NCBI GenBank assembly: GCA_043730365.1
Contig: JAYTKJ010000868.1
Location: 1-64,000 of the forward strand
Length of the DNA: 64,000 nt
Source: VFZP01 sp043730365
Lineage (GTDB): Bacteria; Acidobacteriota; Terriglobia; Bryobacterales; Bryobacteraceae
Direction of reading: 5' to 3'
Numbering within the stretch: position 1 is the stretch's first letter; each line of letters starts with the position of its first letter. The translations under genes were made by a program, and so were the position numbers. The notes under the pieces are model-generated. The model did not search any database, was not told the DNA's origin, and saw only the letters and a program-made list of their open reading frames with translations. This document shows, in pieces, positions 8,271 to 17,064 of the stretch.

Positions 8271-10864
8271 AATGGAAGTTGATCCCCCGCGGCCTAGTCT
8301 GCCTGTTAGTATCGCTGTGCGCCGGGTGGGACGCTGCCGCCGAAACACCGGCGAAAAGCGCGCCTACTCCGGCACCGTCACGAACGCGTATGCAGTCCAC
8401 GAGCATGCGCAACGAAAATGCCGCCGTCAATCGGATTGACTTCAACGCGATCAAGGAAGCCAACACGCGCGTGGGGGCCAACATCACCATCGTCACTGAG
8501 CCTCGCGTTGAAACGGGTTACTTTGCCACCGAATTTGGACGCCCGGCGGGTGGATCGGTTGTGATGGCTGCACCAAACAACGGGATGGCAGCGTGGCATG
8601 CTGAGCTTTTCGGGTCTCACCAGAACAGTGTGTTCAACGCACGGACGTTCTTTCAGGTTGGCGGCGTCAAGCCATCGCACCGCAATTCCTACGGCGCGCG
8701 TGTCACCGGGCAATTGGGTAAGTCCACGTGGCTCACGGCCAACGTTTCGCAGCAGAAAATCCGTGGGATGGTCAACGGCAACGTGCTCGTGCCGCTTGCC
8801 GATGAACGCACTCCGCTGGCCACGAGCCCTGCCTTGCGCGCGCTGGTGCAGCGATTCCTCAATGCGTATCCTACTGAGCTTCCCAATCGACCGGACTTCG
8901 ACGTGCGCGCCCTGAACACCAACGCGCCACAGCGGATCGATGAAGTAGACGGCACGCTGCGGTTGGATCATGATTTGTCCGGCTGGGGCAGGCTCTCTGC
9001 TTCGCATCAACTCACGCGCCAGCGTGTGGACGCCTTCCAGTTGGTGGCCGGTCAGAATCCGGACAACGATATCCACACCCACCGCTCGCAACTCACCTGG
9101 CGCAACGGTCCATCGGCAGCCACTGAAGTTGCGCTCGGCTTCACCTTCTCCCGGAACAAGACGCTGCTCGTGGCCGAGCCCAACGCGATGCCGTCGCGCA
9201 TCCGCGTGGGTTTTCAAATTGAAGAGCTAGGGCCTGATAGCGAATTTCCCGTGAACCGCGCCACCAACTCATTCCGGTACGGAGCCGTGGCGTCGCGCCG
9301 ATTCGCCGAGGGCCGGCATCAGTTGACCTGGGGCGGGGACTTGACGCGGTTCCAGCTCAATGGCATCGAGACGCTCTCGACGCGCGGCTACTTCAGCTTC
9401 ACCAATAACTTCGGCCGCGGGGCGATTCAGAATCTGCGGTTGGGCGAACCGTCTTTCTATGAAGTCACTACGGGCGAGTTGGCACGCGGCTTCCGCAACT
9501 GGACCGCCAATGCCTTCGTGGCAGACCGCTGGAAGCTTAACCCGCGTGTGCAACTATTCCTCGGCCTGCGCTACAACCTGGTGACTGGCCCCACGGAAGT
9601 GAACCACATCCACCCGCAGTTATACGACTGCGATTGCAATAACGTCAGCCCGCGCCTCAGCTTGGCGATCCAGGCATTCAAAGGTTGGGTAGTCAGGACG
9701 GGTTACACGGTTTCGTTTGGAGAAATTCCGCCCGTCACTTATCAACAAGAGCGCTTCAACCTGCCGCAGGTGCAGTACATTCAACTGCAGAACCCTCGGT
9801 TGATTGACCCCTTGGCCGGCCTCGATCTGGCGAGCGGAAGCCTTCGCAGTTCGCCAACCGTGTTGTCGCGCGATATTGTTTCTCCTTACGCGCATCAATA
9901 TCACTTCGCGTTTGAACGCAAATCCAAAGCCGGCGCTTTGTTGCGGGTGGGCTATCTCGGTAGTCAAAGCGTGAAGCTCATCAACGGCTACGTACTTAAT
10001 CGGGCGCAAGCGGTGCCCGGCATCCCGCTGACGCTGGATACGGTGGACCGCCGTCGAGCCGATCCCCGCTTCTACGAAATACGCTACGTCCTCAACGGCG
10101 GGATGGGCAACTTCAACGCGGCCCAGGCGAGCGTAGACGTGCCGGACTGGCGCGGTCTGCGCGGAACAGTCAGCTATACATTCTCCAAGTCGATCGACGA
10201 TGGACCCGATTACACCAGCACCGCGGCAAACCGCGACATGAGCCGCGCTCGAAGCCAAGGCCAGTACGACTCGCTGCGCGACCGCCGCGGTCTCAGCGCC
10301 TTTGACTCTCCTCACGCGTGGGTGGCAAGTTACTCATACGACCTGCCAACTTTGCCCGGAGCCCGATCGTGGCCGGGGCGTCTAATCAACGGCTGGCAAC
10401 TTTCCGGAGTGTCGATGCTAAAGAGCGGCACGCCGCTGACGCTCTACGTCGGCTCGGATGCACCGGGATTTGGCAACGTGGACGGATCGGCCAGTGACCG
10501 CCCCAATATCCTCTACCCCGCGATCCTTGGCCGCACCGTTTCTCATCCCGACATGGCGCCGGTGATGCTGGCGCGAGACCGTTTCTCCTACATCACTCCG
10601 GGCGACACGCGCGGCAACATCGGCAAGAACACGTTGCGCAAGGCCCGGATTGCCAACTTGAACGCGGCGCTCTCCCGGCAGTGGCAGTTGGCCGGGGGTG
10701 GCCGCGAATGGCGCGCGCAATTCCGTGCCGAGGTCTACAACTTGACCAACACGCCGCAGTTCGATGAGCCGCAGCGCAACTTGACTTCGCCCGCCTTTGG
10801 CAAGATCACCAACGCACTGAACGATGGCCGGGTCTTCCAACTATCATTGCGTCTGCTGCTGTAA
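8231..10864 (+). CDS. TonB-dependent receptor-like outer-membrane protein without N-terminal carboxypeptidase domain
   Basis: The body is a long beta-barrel of the Oar/TonB-receptor kind: alternating aromatic strands, a plug-like segment (NRIDFNAIKEANTRVGANIT) and a terminal Leu/Phe-rich strand (VFQLSLRLLL). It probably transports or binds large ligands at the outer membrane. The frame is open further upstream, but that would overlap the cytochrome by over 200 bases. The GTG at 8231 is preferred because GGAGG lies 10 bases upstream; this overlaps the cytochrome by 40 bases. A TTG at 8279 would give a tighter signal peptide (GLVCLLVSLCAGWDAAA). Unlike the receptor at 17065-19878, it has no carboxypeptidase-regulatory-like domain. 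Confidence 0.85.
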   Translation: MARGFPLASCRQVEWKLIPRGLVCLLVSLCAGWDAAAETPAKSAPTPAPSRTRMQSTSMRNENAAVNRIDFNAIKEANTRVGANITIVTEPRVETGYFATEFGRPAGGSVVMAAPNNGMAAWHAELFGSHQNSVFNARTFFQVGGVKPSHRNSYGARVTGQLGKSTWLTANVSQQKIRGMVNGNVLVPLADERTPLATSPALRALVQRFLNAYPTELPNRPDFDVRALNTNAPQRIDEVDGTLRLDHDLSGWGRLSASHQLTRQRVDAFQLVAGQNPDNDIHTHRSQLTWRNGPSAATEVALGFTFSRNKTLLVAEPNAMPSRIRVGFQIEELGPDSEFPVNRATNSFRYGAVASRRFAEGRHQLTWGGDLTRFQLNGIETLSTRGYFSFTNNFGRGAIQNLRLGEPSFYEVTTGELARGFRNWTANAFVADRWKLNPRVQLFLGLRYNLVTGPTEVNHIHPQLYDCDCNNVSPRLSLAIQAFKGWVVRTGYTVSFGEIPPVTYQQERFNLPQVQYIQLQNPRLIDPLAGLDLASGSLRSSPTVLSRDIVSPYAHQYHFAFERKSKAGALLRVGYLGSQSVKLINGYVLNRAQAVPGIPLTLDTVDRRRADPRFYEIRYVLNGGMGNFNAAQASVDVPDWRGLRGTVSYTFSKSIDDGPDYTSTAANRDMSRARSQGQYDSLRDRRGLSAFDSPHAWVASYSYDLPTLPGARSWPGRLINGWQLSGVSMLKSGTPLTLYVGSDAPGFGNVDGSASDRPNILYPAILGRTVSHPDMAPVMLARDRFSYITPGDTRGNIGKNTLRKARIANLNAALSRQWQLAGGGREWRAQFRAEVYNLTNTPQFDEPQRNLTSPAFGKITNALNDGRVFQLSLRLLL

Positions 10865-10884
10865 GATGATTCTGGTGAAGATGC

Positions 10885-13278
10885 ATGATGCGTTCGTTGT
10901 TGCTAGGGGTTCTCAGTTTCGCGCTTTGGCTCGTTAATGGGCTCGCCGCCGCCGATCCGCAGAGCTTCCTGAATAGCTACTGCACGGCCTGCCATAACCA
11001 GAAACTGCGCACCGCTGGACTCGCGCTGGACGATGGCAGTGCAACCAACCCAGCAGCGAGTCCCGCTGTGTGGGAACGCGTGATCGCCAGGTTGCGGGCC
11101 GGCTCGATGCCGCCACCCGGAGCCGCGCGGCCGCAGGCAGAAGTGAGCAATGCCGTGGCGAGTTGGCTCGAAAACGAAATCGACCGCGCGTGGTTGGCCA
11201 AACCCAAGCCAGGCCGGGTGAGCGCGGTCCATCGTCTCAATCGGGTCGAGTTCAACAATGCCATTCGCGATCTGTTCAACCTTGATGTAGACGTGAGGCC
11301 TTTACTACCGGGCGATGAGACTGCCGATGGCAGCTTCGACAACCTCGCCGATTCTCTCTCCATCTCGACGGCGCATCTGGAGCGATACATGTCGGTAGCG
11401 CGCCAGGTTACGCGTTTGGCCGTGGGTCTTCCTCCCGCGCGTCCAGGCGTTGAGACGTTCGCGATTCCGCTGCACGTGTTACAGGAAGACCGGCAAAGCG
11501 AGGACTTGCCAATGGGCTCGCGCGGCGGCATCGCGGTGCGATACAACTTTCCCGTTAACGGCGAATACTCGATCAAGGTCCGGCTCCAACGTCAATATCA
11601 GGATTACCTCAAGGGCATGGGCTGGGCGCAGCAACTTGACGTTCGCCTCGATGGCAAACTTCTCAAGCGGTTCACCGTTGGAGGCGGGGCGCAAGGCCGA
11701 GCGGCTGCGGCCAGCTACGCCGGCGATGGCGAGCCAGGCTATGCCGGCGATCCGGAGTGGGAAAAGTATATGCAGCTCACCGGCGACGCAGGGCTGGAAG
11801 TTCGCCTGCCGGTCCAGGCCGGTCCTCGTGTGGTGGGCGTGGCGTTCGTCAGGCAGGCATGGGAGCCGGAGGGATTGCCACAATCGTTGCAACGAGGCAG
11901 AGTGATCGCCAATGACCAGGTCTATATGGATCACGCCAACGTTGGCTCGGTTCAAATTGGTGGTCCTTATCAAGCGAGTGAGCCCGCCAAAGACAGGCCG
12001 AGCCGCCGCGCGATTTTCGTCTGCCATGACACGCAAGACGCGGCGGCAGAGCGGGCGTGCGCGTCACGGATTCTCTCCAAAATTGCGAGGCGCGCTTATC
12101 GGAGGCCGGTGACGCCGCCGGATGTGCGAACGCTGCTGGAGTTTTTCGACGCAGGCCGCCGCGATGGCGGCGACTTCGATAACGGGATTCAATTCGCGCT
12201 TGAGCGGCTGCTGGTCGATCCCGATTTCCTGCTCCGTCTGCATAGACCGAATACCCAGCGCCTCAGCGATCTTGAGGTGGCTTCGCGACTGTCATTCCTC
12301 TTGTGGAGCAGCATTCCGGACGAGCACCTGTTGTCGGTGGCCGAGCGCGGCCGTCTCACCGGTAATCCGGTCCTCCAGCAGCAATTGCGGCGGATGCTCG
12401 CTCATCCCCGCAGCGCGCAAGCATTGGTGGACGGCTTCGCGGCCCAGTGGCTGAATCTGCGGCGCATCAGCGAGGTGGTGGTAGATCCGCTGCGCTATCC
12501 CAACTACGATGAGAGCCTGCTGCAAGCTTTCAAGCAGGAGACCGAGCTCTTTGTAGCGAGCAGCATCCGTGAGGATCGCAGCGTCAACGAACTGCTGGAC
12601 GCAGACTACACCTTTGTAAATGAGCGGCTGGCACGTCACTATGGAATTTCAGGAATCCACGGCAGCCGGTTCCGTCGCGTGACGCTGCCCAACCGCGATC
12701 AACGCGGCGGGTTGCTGGCGCACGGAGCATTGCTGGCGACGACGTCCTATCCCGACCGCACTTCGCCCGTGCTGCGGGGCAAGTGGCTGCTGAACAATAT
12801 TTTCGGTTTGCCCGTGCCGCCGCCTCCTCCGGGAGTGGATACGAATCTTGAAAGCAGGCCCGGCGCCGCCGCGCCGTCTATGCGGGAGCGGCTGGCGCAA
12901 CACCGCCGGAATCCATCCTGTAATAGTTGCCACTCGGCGATTGATCCGCTCGGATTTGCGCTCGAGAATTTTGACGTGATCGGCGGATGGCGGACCGTGG
13001 ATGAGTCCGGCCGCGCTGTGGATTCGAGCGGCGCCACCGTAAGTGGAGTCAAGGTCGAAGGCCTGGCGGGGCTCCGGGCATTGCTGCTTGCACAGCCGGG
13101 CCAATTCCCGCGCACGGTCACCGAAAAGCTGTTGTCCTATGCACTGGGGCGCAGGCTCGAGTATTTTGATCAGCCGTCAGTACGCGCGATCGTGCGCGAG
13201 GCGGCGGCCCATGACTACCGTTGGTCGGCAATTCTGGGCGGTATCGTCAAGAGCCCGGCTTTCCTGACGTCGAATTGA
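10885..13278 (+). CDS. Secreted haem protein of the DUF1587/1595/1592/1588/1585 family
   Basis: The 797-residue protein has a signal peptide and a haem c site CTACH (residues 33-37). Then come DUF1587 (VHRLNRVEFNNAIRDLFN, about 113-180), a carbohydrate-binding-like insert (about 190-330), DUF1595 (SKIARRAYRRPVTPPDVRT, about 390-450), DUF1592 (about 455-590), DUF1588 (GGLLAHGALLATTSYPDRTS, about 610-710) and DUF1585. DUF1588 carries a second CxxCH (CNSCH). The family is abundant in planctomycetes and acidobacteria and almost always precedes a DUF1552 gene, as here, 21 bases downstream. The biochemical role is not established; a periplasmic oxidoreductase acting on polymers or sugars is a common guess. 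Confidence 0.92.
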   Translation: MMRSLLLGVLSFALWLVNGLAAADPQSFLNSYCTACHNQKLRTAGLALDDGSATNPAASPAVWERVIARLRAGSMPPPGAARPQAEVSNAVASWLENEIDRAWLAKPKPGRVSAVHRLNRVEFNNAIRDLFNLDVDVRPLLPGDETADGSFDNLADSLSISTAHLERYMSVARQVTRLAVGLPPARPGVETFAIPLHVLQEDRQSEDLPMGSRGGIAVRYNFPVNGEYSIKVRLQRQYQDYLKGMGWAQQLDVRLDGKLLKRFTVGGGAQGRAAAASYAGDGEPGYAGDPEWEKYMQLTGDAGLEVRLPVQAGPRVVGVAFVRQAWEPEGLPQSLQRGRVIANDQVYMDHANVGSVQIGGPYQASEPAKDRPSRRAIFVCHDTQDAAAERACASRILSKIARRAYRRPVTPPDVRTLLEFFDAGRRDGGDFDNGIQFALERLLVDPDFLLRLHRPNTQRLSDLEVASRLSFLLWSSIPDEHLLSVAERGRLTGNPVLQQQLRRMLAHPRSAQALVDGFAAQWLNLRRISEVVVDPLRYPNYDESLLQAFKQETELFVASSIREDRSVNELLDADYTFVNERLARHYGISGIHGSRFRRVTLPNRDQRGGLLAHGALLATTSYPDRTSPVLRGKWLLNNIFGLPVPPPPPGVDTNLESRPGAAAPSMRERLAQHRRNPSCNSCHSAIDPLGFALENFDVIGGWRTVDESGRAVDSSGATVSGVKVEGLAGLRALLLAQPGQFPRTVTEKLLSYALGRRLEYFDQPSVRAIVREAAAHDYRWSAILGGIVKSPAFLTSN

Positions 13279-13299
13279 TCTAAAGGAGAAGCGATACAC

Positions 13300-14643
13300 G
13301 TGACTTACATTAGTGCGAAATCGTTACCGCGACGGACCATGCTGCGCGGGCTCGGAACCGCGATGGCACTGCCACTGCTCGATGCGATGCTCCCACCGTC
13401 ATTGCTCGGCGCGCAATCGGCCGCCAAACCTGTTCATCGGTTTCTCACCTTCTATGTGCCCAACGGAATGGCGATGGAGTATTGGTCGCCAAAAGAGGAG
13501 GGCAGCGGCTTTGCGCTCTCGCCCATCCTTGAGCCGCTGGCGCCGTTCCGCAACCAGATGCTGGTGCTGTCGGGCATCAAGGCGAATTGGAATTACATCC
13601 ACGCCGGCGCGTCGGGGTCTTTCCTTACGGGCACCACGCGCGGCGGACGGAACGAAGTGGAGATTGTCGCGGACGTTTCGGTGGACCAGCTGCTGGCCCG
13701 CCGGTTCGCGCGGGAGACTCAGGTGGCGTCGTTGGAGTTGGCGATCGACGCACCAGCGAATGCAGGCGCCTGTACCGGCAATCTCAGCTGCGTTTATACG
13801 CACACTCTCTCGTGGCGCAGTCCCACTCAGCCGCTGCCGGTGGAGTGGAATCCGCGCGCGGTGTTTGAAAAGCTCTTTGGCGACGGCGGCACCACTGGCC
13901 GGGCGGCGCGGGAAGCCAGGCTGCGGCAGCACAAGAGCATCTTGGATTCAGTGTCCGGAAAGTTGGCGGACCTCAAGCGCGAACTCGGTCCGCAGGACCG
14001 CGGCAAGGTGGACGAGTACTCGGAGGCCGTGCGTGATGTGGAACGGCGTATTCAAAGAGCTGAAGAACAAAGCGGCCGCGCGGAGCTTCCCACGATGGAG
14101 CAACCCCAGGGCGTGCCGCTGGTTTTTGAAGATCATCTGGCGCTAATGGTTGACCTGCAGGTGTTGGCTTTCCAGTCCGATCTCACGCGCGTCATTTCCT
14201 TCATGCTCGGCAAGGAGCAGAGCGCTCGGCCGTATCCGCAGATCGGCGTTCCTGAGGCGCATCATCCACTCTCGCATCATGAGAATGACCCCGCTTTGAT
14301 TGCGCAGATGTCGAAGATCAACCGGTATCACACGCAGCTTTTCGCGCAGTATTTGGCTAAGCTCCGCGCCACGCCTGATGGTGACGGATCGCTGCTTGAT
14401 CACATGACGATTCTCTATGGCTCGGGCATTTCCAACAGTACCCGGCACTCGGGCGACAACTTGCCGCTGCTGGTGATGGGTGGCGGAGCGGGTCGGCTCA
14501 AGGGTGGCCGGCACATCAAGTATGCCAACACACCGACAATGGCGAACCTGCTAGTGACGCTGATGGACAAGCTGGATGTACCAGTTGAGCGTCTCGGCGG
14601 CAGTACAGGCAAGCTTCCGCTCGAGCCGATCGCCGGCGTGTAG
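13300..14643 (+). CDS. DUF1552 protein, Tat-exported
   Basis: The 447-residue protein begins with a twin-arginine-type leader (LPRRTMLRGLGTAMALPLLDA), so it is likely exported folded. DUF1552 belongs with DUF1501 in the alkaline-phosphatase/sulfatase-like fold; the C-terminal HHPLSHHENDP and YGSGISNSTRHSGDNLPLL are typical conserved blocks and could bind metal. The start is GTG at 13300, with AAGGAG 11 bases upstream. It is the usual partner of the DUF1592-group gene before it and is probably co-transcribed. Function is unknown. Confidence 0.92.
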   Translation: MTYISAKSLPRRTMLRGLGTAMALPLLDAMLPPSLLGAQSAAKPVHRFLTFYVPNGMAMEYWSPKEEGSGFALSPILEPLAPFRNQMLVLSGIKANWNYIHAGASGSFLTGTTRGGRNEVEIVADVSVDQLLARRFARETQVASLELAIDAPANAGACTGNLSCVYTHTLSWRSPTQPLPVEWNPRAVFEKLFGDGGTTGRAAREARLRQHKSILDSVSGKLADLKRELGPQDRGKVDEYSEAVRDVERRIQRAEEQSGRAELPTMEQPQGVPLVFEDHLALMVDLQVLAFQSDLTRVISFMLGKEQSARPYPQIGVPEAHHPLSHHENDPALIAQMSKINRYHTQLFAQYLAKLRATPDGDGSLLDHMTILYGSGISNSTRHSGDNLPLLVMGGGAGRLKGGRHIKYANTPTMANLLVTLMDKLDVPVERLGGSTGKLPLEPIAGV

Positions 14644-14653
14644 GACTTGAGGC

Positions 14654-15985
14654 ATGCGGACGAGTTGCTTGTTCGTCGCGTTGGCGCCCGCGCTGCTATT
14701 GAGTGCTGACGGTACCTCCCTGATTGACGCGGCCAAACAAGGCGACGTCGTTACGCTGCGTGCGCTCATCGGCATGAAGGTGGATGTCAATGTCGCCGAA
14801 GCCGACGGCGCCACAGCGCTGCATTGGGCCAGCTACCACGATGACATCGAGAGCCTAACCCTGTTGATGCAAGCGGGCGCGAACGTAAATGTGGCCAATG
14901 ATCTTGGCGTCACTCCGCTTTGGAACTCGAGTCTGAATGGCAGCGCGCCGATGGTCCGCAAGCTGCTGGAGGCGCAGGCGAATCCAAACGCGGCGCTGTT
15001 GATGGGCGAAACTCCGTTGATGGTGGCGGCGCGTTCCGGCTACGAGGAAGTTGTCACGATGCTTCTGGCCAAGGGCGCCCAGGCCGACACGCGCGGCCCT
15101 CGCGGCCAGACGGCGTTGATGTGGGCGGCGGCGCAAAAGCATCCCGACGTGGTGAAAGCGCTGCTCGCCAACGGCGCCGACGTCAAGGCTCGCTCGGAAT
15201 CGTGGAGCCAGGTGATGGCCGTGCCTCCCCATGGCCACGCCGACTACAATCGCGCCATTCCCCATGGCGCCAATACTGCCTTGCTGTTTGCCGCTCGCGC
15301 GGGCGATCTTACGTCTGCCAAGCTGCTGGTGGCTGCCGGCGCCAACGTGAATGACCAGGATGCCTGGGGCGTTACGCCCACGATTCTTGCGGCTCACTCA
15401 GGCTTTCGTGACCTGGTGGAGTTCCTGCTCCAGAAAGATGCCGATCCGAACCTGGCGCCCGCTGGTTTCACCGCCTTGCATGAAGCTATCCTACGCCGCG
15501 ACGAAGCGATGGCGAGCGCGCTGCTCGCCCATGGAGCCAACCCCAACACGCCGCTGCGCACTTGGACTCCCACTCGCCGCTCGTCGCGCGATTTGCATTT
15601 CGAACCGGCCCTGGTGGGGGCGACGCCTTTTTGGCTCGCCGCTCGCTTTACTCAACCTGCCGTGATGCGTCTGTTGGTCAAGCGGGGTGCTGATCCGCTC
15701 TTCGTACATCGCTGTAGTTATGTCGCAGGCGAGCGATTTCAAAAGCGAACCGAAGCTACCACGGCTCTCATGGCGGCGCTGGGAATGGCTGGCGGCGGAT
15801 CAGCTTGGGTCCCGCCGTCAGCGGAAGAACGGGAGCAACTGGCCTTGGAAACCGTGAAACTGGCTGCCGAACTGGGCGTCGATGTTAATGCCGTCAATGC
15901 TGACGGCCGCACCGCGTTGGCCGCCGCCAAGAGCTTACGCTATGAAACAGTGACGAAGTTTCTGCTGGAGAAGGGCGCCCACTAG
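14654..15985 (+). CDS. Exported ankyrin-repeat protein
   Basis: The 443-residue protein has a signal peptide (LFVALAPALLLSADG) and then about nine ankyrin repeats with the usual G-TALH-A and LL--GA-(V/P)N consensus, for example DGATALHWASYHDDIESLTL and LGVTPLWNSSLNG. A longer, less regular stretch (about residues 175-200 and 300-385) interrupts the array. Ankyrin arrays bind proteins; the partner is probably periplasmic and may be one of the four upstream gene products, since the gene follows the DUF1552 gene by ten bases. Its stop overlaps that of the convergent sialidase-like gene in a shared CTAG. Confidence 0.88.
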   Translation: MRTSCLFVALAPALLLSADGTSLIDAAKQGDVVTLRALIGMKVDVNVAEADGATALHWASYHDDIESLTLLMQAGANVNVANDLGVTPLWNSSLNGSAPMVRKLLEAQANPNAALLMGETPLMVAARSGYEEVVTMLLAKGAQADTRGPRGQTALMWAAAQKHPDVVKALLANGADVKARSESWSQVMAVPPHGHADYNRAIPHGANTALLFAARAGDLTSAKLLVAAGANVNDQDAWGVTPTILAAHSGFRDLVEFLLQKDADPNLAPAGFTALHEAILRRDEAMASALLAHGANPNTPLRTWTPTRRSSRDLHFEPALVGATPFWLAARFTQPAVMRLLVKRGADPLFVHRCSYVAGERFQKRTEATTALMAALGMAGGGSAWVPPSAEEREQLALETVKLAAELGVDVNAVNADGRTALAAAKSLRYETVTKFLLEKGAH

Positions 15986-17054
15986 TCCAACCGCTTCGTC
16001 TCGATCGATCCTTTTGACTCCCAGGCCCCTACTGTCACGCCATCCTCAAGAGCGATGAGATGCGCAAAGCCGCCCGTGGCGCCAATCACTCGCGGCTCGG
16101 CAGTGGCGGGTGTTCTCACTTGAATCGCTCCGTCCTTCGTCCACGCTAAATACCAACCACCCTTGCCCCGTGCAATTGCGACGTCTTTCCCGGTGCCGAT
16201 CACCTGCTCGGCGCGGCCGGGTTCGTCTAAGACGATTTCGCCATCGCGCCGCCACGCCGACGTGACTTGTCCGCCCGGCCCCACGACAAAACCGCCACCA
16301 TCCATCGGGCAAGCGTTGATCTTCCAGGTGCCCGTCCCCAGTTTTCGCGCCCCTTCAAAGTGAACGCCATCCGCCGACTTGATCAAGTGGAGATCGCGCG
16401 ACCCGTCCAGAACATTTCGCCACATTACGTATATGCCGCCCTTCTCGTCTATCGAAAGCGCCGGATGGCAACATTGGCAGATGGCTCCGTCGGGTGAAGC
16501 ATAGATGGAGACGTTCTTTGACCACGTGACGCCGCCGTCGCTCGAATGTGCGCCGAAAAGTTGAGTGCCTTTGGCGCGCAGATCCAACCAGACTGCGAAC
16601 AGCTTGCCGTCCGGCCTGGCTGCGATCGCGTGCAATCCCTCGCGTGCCGCGCCGGGAACGTCGTTGATCACGCCGCTGTGCGCCCACGTGGCTCCTTTGT
16701 CGGTGGAGCGCCAGACCATGAGATTGCCGCTCTTCGGAAGTCCGTGTGCATGGGGGCCGGTGGCCTGCTTTTCGCCGGCGATGGCACCGATGAGCATCGC
16801 GTCCTTGAGAATGACCAGGCGAGGCCCGCGATGCCGTCCGAGCGCCAATGCGCCGGTCTCGGCCACCTTCATCGGGGCACGAAGGAGCGGCCCTGATCCT
16901 GCGAGGAGGCAAAGAAAAGCGAAGCTCCCGCGCCAAACGTCATCGCCACTTGCCCATGCGCCGCGGCCAGCTGCGGCTGCCGAAACGGCACCGCTTCGGA
17001 CTGCGGCGCGATGGTCTCAGCAGCGGCCAACAGAACCAGAACTGGGGTCAGCAT
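15982..17054 (-). pseudogene. Sialidase/BNR-repeat-like secreted protein, split by a one-base frameshift
   Basis: The natural start is ATG at 17054, with AAGGAG six bases upstream and a signal peptide (MLTPVLVLLAAAETIAPQ). That frame ends at a TGA near 16869, just after an Asp-box-like SSQDQGRSF. The remaining 296 residues continue in the next frame from 16872 (KVAETGALALGRHRGPR) and carry more Asp boxes, such as STDKGATW and SSDGGVTW. Adding one base to the G run at 16873-16876 joins both parts into a 357-residue beta-propeller of the sialidase/BNR type. ATGA re-initiation is possible but would leave the main part without a signal peptide. It lies 11 bases after the Oar-like receptor gene. 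The substrate is unknown. Confidence 0.78.
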
Positions 17055-17064
17055 AAGTAACTCC

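Noticed and set aside
8378..9217. 279-residue open frame on the minus strand
   Set aside because: It is opposite the TonB-receptor gene, with no motif or ribosome-binding site.
13313..14146. 277-residue open frame on the plus strand
   Set aside because: It is frame-shifted inside the DUF1552 gene, with Arg/Cys/Trp-rich nonsense composition.
16869..17054. Reading the sialidase-like locus as two genes joined by ATGA
   Set aside because: The upstream piece holds only a signal peptide and one Asp box and the downstream piece lacks a leader; one added base joins them into a normal family member.
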